From contig CM048840.1 in assembly GCA_026545765.1 (NCBI GenBank), forward strand, positions 51,212,580-51,276,579: 64,000 nucleotides of DNA, written 5' to 3'. Positions 31,438-43,451 of the stretch are shown here, piece after piece. Each line of letters starts with the position of its first letter. Positions within the stretch are counted from its first letter, which is position 1. Position numbers and translations under genes: made by a program. Below the pieces are notes generated by a model that was not told the origin of the DNA, ran no database searches, and worked only from the letters and a program-made list of their open reading frames with translations. The DNA is from Plantago major. Taxonomy: Eukaryota; Streptophyta; Magnoliopsida; Lamiales; Plantaginaceae.

Positions 31438-32617
31438 TGATGAGTCGATATTTTAACGACTTGTTTAGTCATTTTTACCGTATTTTTTATATCCTTTAGT
31501 CCTTTTTTATAGTGTTTTAGTGCATTTTTCACGTTTGGGTATTTTGTGTGTTTTTTGTACTTTTTCGGGTGTTTTATTGTAAAAGGCAAGGAATTGGAGG
31601 AGCGTATGCCAATTGATGCTCATTCGAAGCTTCTAGAAGCACACTAAGGCCAGTGGCAGGCCACTACTCCAAGGAGGTTCAGAAAAGGGAGTGAAAATAG
31701 GAAGAAGTGGGAAAAATGGGAGTTTTTCTGGATGCGAGGCTCACCGCGGTGAGCTCAGCAACACGGAGGCTCACCGCGGTCCAACTGAACAGAACGTTGA
31801 GGAAACAGAGTAGACCGCGGTGAGCTACAGTGAAACCAGAGGCTCACCGCGGTGAGCACTAGCGAGAAATATTCAAACCACGTTTCTGGCAGTTTTTTCC
31901 CATGATTTTGAATTGTATTCCCTTGATTCTATAAATAGAGCTTTTTGTATTCAGTTTTAGATATACTTTCAGATACATTTCACGACTTTTAGACTTTTAG
32001 ACCTTCTTTCAATTGTTCAAAATTTGTAAACTCTTGGTGACTGCATCAAACATGAAACGAAGTACTTTTTCCTGAAGGACGATCCCTTGTAACAGAGGAG
32101 TTGAGGTAACATTTGTGCAAATTGTTGCTTAAGTTTGTACGTGACAAATTGCTATTATTTTCTCCGAATCTTGATGTATCAGTGTGAACTTGTTAGTGTC
32201 TTAATCATTAATTAGGCTATATCAGTATGATACATAGCTCGTGACAGGCTCATTTGTAAATGATTACGTACTTATAGTCCGTATTTGGTTGAACTTTCAA
32301 TAGCAAGGTGATGAACTGCGACTAATGTACCATTAATTAATTCGTATCAGCACACTTCACGGAAGGATAAAGTAAACTTCATTGATTGTAGAATTGCATG
32401 AACTAGGGATTTACCTTGTCTTGTGCATGATAGAATTGCTCTAGGTCGAAAGTATCAAACTATCCACACATATTGTTTACAACTTACACAAGCGAGTCAA
32501 TTCTATAGAACTAGCTTATTCAATTCCCTAGAGATCGACCCTATGGTTTAAGCTTGTCCGTCTATAACAATCACTTTACTACTTGAGTTATTATAAGTAT
32601 TAATTTTGAGCGCATCA
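31438..32617 (+). repeat. Gypsy 5' LTR, 1,180 bp
   Basis: The ends TGATGAGTCGATATT and TTTGAGCGCATCA match the termini of the Athila element at 53371-61811 (TGATGAGACAATATT, GAGCACATCA). The perfect 16-bp palindrome GCTCACCGCGGTGAGC occurs at 31739-31754 and 31842-31857, with two more partial copies between. A TATA-like TATAAATAGAG lies near 31930. Confidence 0.88.
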
Positions 32618-32622
32618 AAATT

Positions 32623-32640
32623 TGGCGCCGCTGCCGGGGA
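32623..32640 (+). promoter_or_regulatory. Primer binding site, tRNA-Asp type
   Basis: TGGCGCCGCTGCCGGGGA matches the complement of tRNA-Asp with one difference. It lies five bases after the LTR end. Confidence 0.9.
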
Positions 32641-32831
32641 ATTGAATCCTATGTTCTTTTAGAGTAGGATCAATTGTGTTAGTTGTGTATCTTTGTTTTA
32701 TTTATTTCAAAAATCAAAGAAATAATCAAAAAATTCAAAAAACCCAAAAATTTATTCTTGTGGATTATTTTTTTTAACTACTAACGGAAACTAACATTTC
32801 ATTTAGTTCTGCTGGTATAGAGAAAAAATTT

Positions 32832-33080
32832 ATGCAGATATATATGATAAAGTACGGAGAATTTCTGATACCTAAGTTCGTGGTAAGAAAGCCACCAACG
32901 TTCCTTGAGCCTGAGGCTAAGGAGTATGATCTTGATCCAGATTAGAGTGTGCGTACAAGGAAGGTAAGTAACAGGGGTGGCAAATGTCCCTACGAATTTG
33001 CTAACCCGAAGAAGGAAGAAGTCGATGCGAACGACTATAACAAAAGCACATGTACCGCTTTGCACTTAGATGTAGGATAG
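32832..33080 (+). pseudogene. gag: Short gag-like remnant
   Basis: The frame MQIYMIKYGEFLIPKFVV continues with RKPPTFLEPEAKEYDLDPD, a stop, then KCPYEFANPKKEEVDANDY. Position after the PBS and the polar N-terminal character suggest a Gag start, but no conserved Gag core is present, so the identification is weak. Confidence 0.35.
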
Positions 33081-34014
33081 CATATATCTAGTATTTGTGA
33101 TTTGTAATTTAATTTGCATCACATGAGAACAATTTACTGCTTCCTAGTATAATAGTAGTTTGAATTTGTAGTGTAGTTCTTATTTTAGAAATATAAAAAA
33201 AAATATTTCAAAAATATTTTCTGCAGGAAGCAGAGCCCACCACAGTGAGTAGACAGCTCACCGTGGTCTAGCCAAGACAGAAACATTTCTGTCCTTGCTT
33301 GACCGCGATGAAAGGGACGCCCATCGCGGCGAGCCCTGGGAATAAGAAGGGGTAGAGGAGCTCGTCTTACTCATTCTTTCTTACTTCCATTTCCGTCTTA
33401 TTCCCTAATTTTTGAGGTTTTGCCCAATTCTCCACCATTTCATGTGGATAATAGATGGTTGCGAAGGTAGTAAGCTCCTCTACTAGTTACGAGCTTCAAT
33501 TTGTCTTTTCATCCGTCAATTTCTCCGGATTCGAGGTAATTCTTCCTACTTACTTTACTTTGCAACTTGGATTTTATACTTGATTATGATTGATTGAGTA
33601 TGTGGCTTTGATTAGTATCTATTATATTATCATGTTAAGTCACAATCCATTTTAGCAAAGTTGAGATTTTTTGGAAAATTGATGTGATTGGTGTTGGGAG
33701 TATGTTGTTTAGTGTTGGCATTTCTTACTTAGGCTTATACTCATGCTAGTATTAATGCTTAGTAGAACTTGCTATCGTTTAAATTTGGAAAATCACAGGT
33801 AGTCACACTCTTATGCACTATAGTTTACATGCTTATGTTCTAGGATAAGACATAATTGTTACTACTTGCGATAATTGGTTTGGGGAAGAGTATGTTGTAG
33901 ATAACACCGAGTGCACTATGGTTTACATTCATATGAGCTAGGACTAGGCATTCGTGTTACGACGTGTTGATAAAGGGTGTCGTGGCATATACTAATAGCT
34001 TTTATCCAGATAGT
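33081..34014 (+). other. Non-coding spacer of the Athila-like fragment
   Basis: It contains a GC-rich block (33222-33345) with decayed relatives of the LTR palindrome (CAGCTCACCGTGGTC, CCATCGCGGCGAGC) and a PPT-like tract GGTTTGGGGAAG at 33877-33888, about 126 bp before the ORF2 start. There is no gene. Confidence 0.55.
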
Positions 34015-34040
34015 ATGGCACCCAAGAAGAAAGTTCTGTC
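34015..34040 (+). pseudogene. ORF2 start, truncated
   Basis: ATG at 34015 gives MAPKKKVLS, a nuclear-localisation-like basic start comparable in place and character to MGRTKGGKEV at 23673 (minus). An inserted LTR starts after codon 8. Confidence 0.4.
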
Positions 34041-36449
34041 CGATGAGTCGGTTTTACACCGTCTCATTTGGTCTTTTTTACCGTCTTATTGTCATCCTTG
34101 ATGAGACGATAATTTAGAGTATCATCTGGTCTTTTTACCGCCTTTTCGTCATCCTTGAGTTTAGTTTTATTAGTTTTCCAACAGTATTTTTACTTGTTTT
34201 GTTCTTTGTGTGTTTTGTAGGTATTTGGCTAAACCGCGCTAATTGAAGTTAAAATGATGTATTTTACATGCATCTACAAGATATGGAGTTCCCATGCCTC
34301 GTATGGATGCTAGAAGTGGAGCGGGAAGGACAAAATACGAAGAACTGGAGTCAAAAGAGTCAAAAGGGGAAAGATAGTCCTTCTAGGAAGAACTGGCAAC
34401 GCGAGTTCTTGACTGGCGACGCCAGTTGCACCCGTAGTTGCAACTGGCGTACGCCAATTCAGTTGCACTCGAAGTGCAATTGGCGACGCCAGTTGCTTGG
34501 TTTTGCCGATCTTCTGCGATTTGTTCTCCTAATTCGTTCAGATTTAGTGTTTCTACTTTCTATTAGTTAGAACAAGACGGAATTAGTTTTGATCATCATC
34601 TATTGTCAAGTTTTCATACTTTGCTCTCAATCTAGACCTTGTTTTTGACATCGATTGATCTTGGAGCTTGGTTTTCTCTTGTAACAAATCATTGACATTG
34701 ATTGATCTTGGAGCTTGGTTTTCTCTTGTAACAAATCATTGACATCGAATTCTTAGTAAGTTTGATAATTCTTTATTGCTTCCATACAATTCTTGTGCTT
34801 ATTGATTTATCGAATTGTATGACCTTGTTTGCGATTATCATTATGTTTATGCTTTACGTATACAAGATTATGAATTCCTTCGTTTTTGCTTCAAGTATGA
34901 GTAGCTAATCCTCTCCAGAACTCGGTAGTTATATGATGGTTATGCAGATTCGAATCTAGGGTTTATATTCGTTCATATAAGTTCGTCTAGTTTGAGATTT
35001 TCGTATAAACCTTCAATCCAATACGCTAGTTTAAAATATTCTAAATTGTTTTGGTTAAGAATCGTCGGTCTAACAACCCTGACGATTTCTCTAGTTTGAA
35101 ATCTTCGAAAAACAGCTTAGTTAAATTGGATTGATTGCTTTTCTGTACACTGACCGTGTGACAAATATGAGCAATTACCTTAGTATCGAATTAGCATAAC
35201 CGAATCATCACTACCGTGTTCACCTTCTATCATTTGATCAAAACAGTTTATTTGCTTATTAGTAGTAATCAGTGTTTTAGTAGTAAAATTATTCAGAACC
35301 AACGTTTTACTCACAAATAAACGTTCTGCTCTATTTCGTTGTGGTAGCTTAATTAATTTCCTAGAGAACGATACCGAGTTAGGCATAGTCTACAACTACA
35401 GCTTATTCTCTTAAGTTTTATAGAGTACAATTTGAGCTTATAAGTCCTTAAGTATACTATTTTTACTTGTTTTGTTATTGTGTGTTTTGTAGGTGTTTGG
35501 CTAAAACCACGTTATTTAGAGGAAAAATGGTGTATTTTGTATACATCTACAGGATATGGAGTTCCAATGCCTCGAAGGATGCTAGAAGTGGAGCGGGAAG
35601 GCCAAGAATACCAAATTTAGAGTCAAAAGGGCGAATCCAGTAATTCCAGGGCACCTTGCGACGCCAAGAGGAGCCTGGCGTTGGTCAGGCTATTTTGCTA
35701 ATCTGTTGGCGACGCCAGGCGGGAATCTGGAGACACCAGCAGGGTTTACTGGCGACGCCAGTAATCTGTTTCTGCGCGATTTGTTTCGCCTTTCTTTCCC
35801 AATTCATTTAGAATTCGTTTCTTTTCTTTCTATTAGTTAGAACAAGACATAATTAGTTTTGATTATCATCTATTGCCAAGTTTTCATACTTTGCTCTCTA
35901 CCTAGACCTAATTTCCAAGGTAATTACCGATTTTAGGTAACTAAACCGATTTTCATCTTGTAAACCGACGATTGTCAATTGATTGGGAGCGTTGTCTACA
36001 TACTCTTTGCATCGATTCGATTCAGGTTCTCAATTCTACCTAGGGTTTGTGACATGAAGGGTAACAATTGTATCACCGTTCGAATCTTTGATTTTAAGTA
36101 TTAGATTATGTTTATTGCTTGTTTAAATACGATATTGATTATGACTTCGCATGTCATGAGTAGCTAAAAACCCTGATTATGGGGTGGTGAAAGATTCAAT
36201 GCATGCTAGTTAGGGTTCATGTGATTATATACATATGATGCGATTTACTCTGTGCCGTTTTGATTAACTGCGTATGTAGTATTCTGTTTGATATTCGTTA
36301 TGTCAAAATCACCAATGGATTAAGCATCTGATCACTTATAACAAAACGTCTTGCGTCTTGCTATATCCATTGGTTCGTTGCAAACATAAAAAATTACATT
36401 AGCTTATTAATTGTAGCTTAGTGGAATTGACGCTTTCACTAATGCTATC
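34041..36449 (+). repeat. Two Gypsy LTR copies in tandem, outer ends lost
   Basis: Copy one runs from CGATGAGTCGG at 34041 to about 35450. Copy two starts near 35455 within the shared motif TTTTTACTTGTTTTGTT (compare 34185) and runs to 36449, where another LTR takes over at its TATA box. Both share TACATCTACARGATATGGAG and GATGCTAGAAGTGGAGCGGG. Copy one has a 58-bp duplication of the LTR start (34041-34098, 34099-34156) and a 47-bp duplication (34647-34693, 34694-34740). Each has its own set of GGCGACGCC palindromes (34400-34500; 35650-35765). No internal domain remains. The ORFs here are chance frames. Confidence 0.7.
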
Positions 36450-37220
36450 TGTTTATAAATAAGACCCTTGGGGTCTCATAATCATTCACAGGTTGCAAAG
36501 CAGCTCTCCTGAGAGAGGACCAGTCCTCGGGGAACTGAAACCCCAAAATCGTTGGCCATCAGGTACCCAGAAGGAGGAAACCCTAGAAGCAGCACGAAGA
36601 CAACAAAGACTAAGCTTCTCTTTTCTTTCTAGTTTTCGATTCTCGTCTGTTTATTACTATGAGTAGCTAACTTTCTCTTGTAAAGGCGAACCCCTAAAAC
36701 TTCACTGTGCTACTTCTTTATATGCCCTGTTATATTAATGAAATAGTTCTTAGACGTAAATCGCGGTTATACAACTCTATACATCCTTTGTGGTGTGATA
36801 TTCTGTTGAGTGACACAGTAGTTTTATTGAACAGAGTAGGGGTACTGGTATCGATTGCGCCTTGCTATTTAGTATTATGCCTTGCTGTTGTTAGAGGTAA
36901 TTGCGTATGATATTAACTAGGAAGTTCGGAGTAGCATAGTACGATATAGGTCGGGGGTCCTTTACACAGCAGTCACCATCGATTTCAAAACCAAATATAT
37001 AAGTGCAATTTAATCTTTTGTCTACTTACGAACTGTCTGATTTCTACAATCAATACGATATTTGCTTGTTCCTGTGCTAATTGTCCGTGGAGAACGACAT
37101 CCCGAGTTAACTTACCGCTATTGTTGTGTGTTTGTGAGTTTCCAATAATAAATAAATTTAATCTTTGATTGTATTTGATAATTACAGGTACTACAACGCA
37201 TTCAAATTCTTATGTGCACA
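36450..37220 (+). repeat. 5' LTR of copy 2, from the TATA box onward
   Basis: TATAAATAAGACC and the following ~300 bp (AGCAGCTCTCCTGAGAGAG, GAAACCCTAGAAGCAGCACG) match the complement of 27415-27100. It ends TTATGTGCACA at 37220. Upstream of the TATA box the sequence belongs to the preceding LTR, so the U3 is missing or replaced. Confidence 0.75.
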
Positions 37221-37228
37221 TCGAAATT

Positions 37229-37246
37229 TGGCGCCGCTGCCAGGGA
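37229..37246 (+). promoter_or_regulatory. Primer binding site, tRNA-Asp type
   Basis: TGGCGCCGCTGCCAGGGA differs at two positions from the tRNA-Asp complement and lies eight bases after the LTR end. Confidence 0.88.
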
Positions 37247-37455
37247 CACTTGACCGCTCAATCAAGTTTCGACCAGATAAGTTGAATTCTTTCTCTTTCT
37301 TTTACTTTCTGCACTGTCTTTCCACAGATAAAATTCCAAAAGATATTTTATTTTTCTTATTTGTTTATTTTCTTATCAAAAAACCAAAAAATGCGTTTAT
37401 ACACCTTTTATTATTATATTGTATATCCTCGTACGAGTATGCTTATCTAACATGT

Positions 37456-39245
37456 ATGCAAGGAGAAACACCTTGTGGGCCATTAAGAGATGACATTGGC
37501 AAACTCGAGGAGAGGGGAGGAGTTGGGATGTAAAATATTACTAAGGCCTTATGAATCCTGCTTATACTTGGAAGATGGGTTGAGGAAATATGATGTGAAA
37601 CCCGAGTATCTCAATTTTTTTCCAAAATTCTATGGAGTAGAAGGAGAGGATGAAGTACGGTTCATGGAGGACTTTTACGAGATGATTCAAGACATACCGA
37701 GTGGAGAGATTAGAAAGTTCCTTTTTTATACATTGCTTGGAAGGAAAGGCAAGAAATTGGCTGAAAACATTACCGATGAATAGTTTGAAGACATGGGAGG
37801 AGGTCGCAGTGACAATATATCCGATTTCCATGGTCCTTAATATCCACCTGGGTGAAGAACTTCGAAGCTTTGAGTAACTAGAAAGTGAAATGTTCCATGA
37901 AGTTTGGATGAGATTAAAGATCGCATTGCATAAGGAACCCGAGGTCAAGCACACGCAATTATTTTACTTCTTTAAGAAGATAGAAAAGGATTATAGAGAC
38001 ATGATTGACGAGGAGTGCGATGGGGTCATCATGCAGATTCAACCGAACGAACTTTTTGAGATATGCAATTGACTTAGCCAGGAGTCTATGAGAGCAATGA
38101 TGAGGAAAATCGAACTTTACAACTTGAAGAAGAAAGTCCATCATCTAATCGACACATTAAGGGACTATAAACACTGGCTCCAAGCAGATGAATTAGAAAA
38201 ATCGGCTAACCAAGTATGGGATGTGGACAGCGATGTTACTTCTGTCTATATGAGAGGAGTTATGAGGAAATTACTTGAACTAACCGAGGAGTTAGTCGAG
38301 CAAGAAGAAGAGATGATGGGAACTGGACATGTCGAAGTCGTACGCGAAAAACAAATGGAAAGTATGTAGGAGTCAACTGAGACAAAGGTAGGAGATATAA
38401 AACCACTCGTACGAACAGAAGCTCAATGGACCAAGCCTATGGAAGAAGAGGCATACACCGAGTAAGAAGATACTCAAGGGAACCATCAAGAACTTCAAGC
38501 TAGTAAGCAGGAGGATTGTGGGGAGTTTGAAGATACGATAGGTGGCCTTCACAAGGCCATTGAACCACATATCCCACCAGACCTTCGAAGTAAATGACAA
38601 ACAGGTAAGATTTCTTCTTCCTATACATTGACTGATCTTAATTCTATACCGTCTGTAGTTACTTGCATTACTAGTACTACTATCCATATACCCGACCACG
38701 TAAGGAATTGAGGAGAAATTGAATTTGTTATTCCTGATTATTATATTATGCCTTATACGGAAAGGGACCAATAATTGAGAAATCCACTCACTCAACGTAT
38801 CCCCATGAATTTCCAACCCAATGATTGGAAGGTTTTCACAACCACCCCTGACCGTAACCTTGATTTTAACGTTCTGACTAGCATTACACAGAAATATAGA
38901 ACACAAGAATATGAATCATTCTTCCAGGGGTACTGTAAACCAAGGAAAGCAAGATCTCTCAAGGACACATCAATGGAAGAAGTCGAAGGAAAGCTATGGG
39001 TGTGCAATCCAAATGATGAGAAAAAGTTTTTCGATGGAGATCCAATCAGTCGAGTGGAATTTGGTATAATGAGGAATAAAATAGTAATACTCGAAGGAAT
39101 GGGACTTAAGGAGCTTGGTGATCAGCCATGCAATGACATAAGTGTACTCAAAAGAAGGAATGCATTCGTTCGTAACAGAAATCGTATCCACGAGTACACT
39201 AAGGATGACGATAACTTCTGCACCGAACCAATCATTTTCCAATGA
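37456..39245 (+). pseudogene. gag: Gag-like polyprotein of the pol-less element, copy 2
   Basis: MQGETPCGPLRDDIG opens at 37456. After a frameshift, KILLRPYESCLYLEDGLRKY and the Athila/Tat Gag core FYGVEGEDEVRFMEDFYEMI follow, then SLKTWEEV (the W-E-E of plant Gag). From 38088 a single frame, broken by a few stops, runs to 39245. It includes a helical acidic part (LLELTEELVEQEEEMM) and a 156-codon C-terminal stretch (FQPNDWKVFTTTPDRNLDF, LWVCNPNDEKKFFDGD) that I do not recognise. Copy 1 has a coiled-coil segment in the comparable place. Function beyond Gag is unknown. Confidence 0.65.
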
Positions 39246-40390
39246 CAAAGGAAGAAGAGGAGAACGATACCAAGACGGAGAGAGCTAAGTCGTGAATACG
39301 ACATCAAAATTGACAGGAACTGGGAATGGATTGATGGACCTAACATTAATCGAAACTCGCCAACGAGGATGCGAAACAAGAACGTTCCTGGATGTGGAGA
39401 TGGGTAGACGGACCTAACATAGACCACATTCACCCATCCTAAAGTCATCTCTAAATAGGGGTCAAGCTATAAGACCTAAAACAAGCGCTTCTTGGGAGGC
39501 AACCCAAGGTCATGTTTATTTTACGCACATGCATTTGCACTTTTGAATTTTTACTTTCCGTTTGCAATTTCCGCACCAAAAAAAACCTTTTCAAAATTAT
39601 CAAATTCTATTTTCAAAAACCTTATTTTATAGAATCATATTTCGAAAGAAGAAAAAACCTAAAGATCGAAAAACATTGTCATTCTTTTCCCAAAATTCTT
39701 CACTTGCTCTATATTTTCATCATATCACTGCATTCCTAGCTTGCCCATCTATCGACATCATCAAGTAAGTGATCTCTACTCAATATTATCTTCATTACAT
39801 CTTCGATTTCAAATTTATATCATTCACTCTTTTGCTGGTACTTTCTTAAATGCTTCTTTGGTACTATAAGTTGTACACTTCAATCGATTAATTTGATTAT
39901 GTAATGATGATGTGAATACATGTCTACTTCTAGTATTCACTCTATTATCACTTATGTTGGTAGAGATCTAACAATATGATTGAGAATTGAGAGTTTTTGT
40001 TCATGCTCACCATGTGTTTGATAAAATGCCTCACTGGAACAAAATCTCTCTTCAATCTTCTTCTCTTTCGATTATATGCTCGTATGGTTATTACTTGATG
40101 ATTTATGCTTAGAAAACATACTTGCCATGTCACATGCTCATAGGATCAAATTTGCATTGCAATATGCTCTACACTTTGATGCTTTACACAATATGAGAAT
40201 TTGTACCACATGCCTAGTTCATGCATTGATTCGAAGTAGCTATTGATTTTATCATAAGTTGGAATTTTGCATACATGTTGTACCAAATATCAGGTTTGGG
40301 GGATGAAAAACCCCATGAGATTTGCGTGTAAGCTATAGTCTAGAGTTCACTCCAAACATGCTATCTCACACACTTTTGAATCTAGGTACC
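39246..40390 (+). other. Spacer of copy 2 with PPT-like tract
   Basis: After CTTGGGAGGCAACCC (39491-39505) the sequence is AT-rich and non-coding. It parallels the complement of 24970-23690 in copy 1 and contains GGTTTGGGGGATGAAAAACC at 40293. ORFs here are short and unsupported. Confidence 0.6.
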
Positions 40391-40588
40391 ATGGAAGAAC
40401 AAAGTAGGATTCCCACCGCATTCGACATAAACTCCTTATGGAGCTCGTGAACGATAACAACTGGGAAACCAAGACGATATGCGGAGGAGGAATGAAATGA
40501 ACGAGATAAACTTGGGGCGAGTGAAATACACACGTAAGTTACTACCACAACTTTACCTACCTCCTGGAGGACCTTCCTCTTGAAGTGC
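40391..40588 (+). pseudogene. ORF2 start of copy 2, truncated
   Basis: ATG at 40391 lies 87 bp after the PPT-like tract and is preceded by ATGCTATCTCACACACTTTT, which is shared with the leader of copy 1's ORF2. The frame (MEEQSRIPTAFDINSLWSS) ends in a stop within 60 bp, and the ORF is cut at 40589. Confidence 0.5.
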
Positions 40589-41795
<1,207 letters not shown>

Positions 41796-43333
41796 TGTTA
41801 GGAATATCTGTTTAGATTTTGATCAGCAACCTAATGACTTATCTTAGCTCAGAAAGGTGCTTAGTACTCTTGGTTCACTTGAACACTGTAAAAGAGGAAA
41901 ATCACTAAGTATGTTAGTCTAGCAAATCTTGTATAGGATTTTAGGTCTCTGAATATAATTTTTTACTTATTTAAAGAAGACCAAGAAGGAAGCATCCAAG
42001 CAAAGGAACTCATTTTCAGAAGACTGAAGTTTGCTCAAGATTGTTAAAGACTAAGGAGAAAAGTCTACTCAGATACCTATTTCCAAAAACCTTGAGTCAA
42101 ATAGTGTTTTGATTAAAGAAGTTACTCAAAGGATATCTGAGAACACAAGTTTATTGAGTAAGGAACGTGTCAAGTCTCAAAAAGTTTCACGTATCCGTTA
42201 AGACAACAGGACAAATATAGTACAATGCATTTACTGCTCAGATAGAAATGTCTGCACAAAAGCAGAAGTCTCTGAAGAAGAAGACAAAGAACTCTGCAGT
42301 ACTATAAACAGATATCAATAGTTTGAATTTGAATTGAGCCTAATGGATACTATTCAAACGGCTTCAAATTCAACTATAAATATCACCACTTAGAATGCTT
42401 GAAAAGACACCAAGAATTTACAACTTGAACTCACACTGAAACTACAACTTACTGAATATCTTCAAGTGATCTCTCAAGCATACAAGCATTCTTACTACAT
42501 ACCTTCTAGCTTTCTGTTGCAACTAAAGCTCTAGAACTCTAAGTAGTATACAAGTTCTAAGTGTCTTGATCCTTAACAAGCATTGCTATTTTTAAAGGAG
42601 TTGAATCAAAAGATCAAGTATCTGAGATTCATTCTCTAGAACATTTAATAAAGACTTGGGTCAGTAAAGAACAAGATACAATACATTGTGAAGTGCATTA
42701 AGTAATCTTGATTCTATAGAGCTTTCTGAATTAACTGTGTAAGTTATAAAGAAGCTCACCTGACAAACTCCTTAACCACACACCAACTAGCGTGGAGTGC
42801 ATGAAGTACTTAGTTTGGGAAACTAAAGATCAACTCCAAGGTTACTGAGCATATGAAGTACTTAGTTTTGGAAACTAAGGAATAGCTTAAAAAGGTTTTT
42901 GAGTAGAGGAAGTACTTGGCTCAGATAGCTGGGGAACAACTCAGGGGGAAACATTTGGTTGGGAACCAAGTGTTGCAGGAATCGAGAGATAGGATATTTG
43001 TAAGGGTACCTCATTTATCTATCTTAGTGGATTCTAGGTCTGTAAAAAGCCAAAGTGGATTAGTTGAAGGATTACGCCACCTTTAGATACCACTATAATT
43101 TGCTGTGTTATTTACTTACTGCATTTACCTTGCTTTATTCATCTTGTTAAGTATTTACGCACTTTTACTCTGTTGAGCACGTGCACTTATCACTGAAAGT
43201 CTTCCGCTCTCTGAAATTAAATATCAGATATTTTCATAGATATCTGAGAAACTGTGTTTATTGTCAAAAGTTTTAAAAGACTATTCACCCCCCCCCCCCC
43301 CAGTCTTTTACTTTGCCGTTATCTGGACCAACA
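41796..43333 (+). repeat. Copia 5' LTR of element B, 1,538 bp
   Basis: It runs from TGTTAGGAATATC to GGACCAACA. An intact TATA box (CTATAAATATC) lies near 42374. The C14 run at 43288-43301 and the hairpin with arms built on TCAGATAT/GATATCTGA (43223-43247) lie just before the end. PBS TGGTATCAGAGA follows at 43336-43347. Confidence 0.92.
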
Positions 43334-43335
43334 AG

Positions 43336-43347
43336 TGGTATCAGAGA
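43336..43347 (+). promoter_or_regulatory. Primer binding site 1, element B
   Basis: TGGTATCAGAGA matches initiator tRNA-Met at 11 of 12 positions. Units 2 and 3 carry perfect versions at 45666-45677 and 47989-48000. Confidence 0.88.
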
Positions 43348-43451
43348 AGGAGGTTCTCAAACCTTCTGCGCTGAACCTAGATCCCAGATTAGTGCCCACT
43401 AACTATTTAACAGCTACTCTTGATTTGTTCGTTTAGTGTGTCTGCTGTAGA

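Larger units (their letters stand above)
31438..34040 (+). mobile_element. Athila-like Gypsy fragment: LTR, PBS, short gag remnant, ORF2 start
   Basis: The LTR TGATGAGTC...GAGCGCATCA (31438-32617) is followed by a tRNA-Asp-type PBS, a short gag-like frame (32832-33080), a spacer and an ORF2-like start (MAPKKKVL at 34015), which is cut by another LTR at 34041. As in the two pol-less elements, no pol remains between gag and ORF2. It is inserted in Copia fragment C. Confidence 0.7.
36450..40588 (+). mobile_element. Pol-less Athila-like Gypsy element, copy 2
   Basis: LTR 3' part (36450-37220), PBS (37229-37246), gag-like polyprotein (37456-39245), CTTGGGAGGCAACCC at 39491-39505, spacer, GGTTTGGGGGA at 40293-40303 and ORF2 start at 40391 follow the same order as copy 1 (22912-27958, minus). 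The two copies share LTR leader, spacer and ORF2-leader sequence. It is truncated at 40589 by an inverted LTR. Confidence 0.75.
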
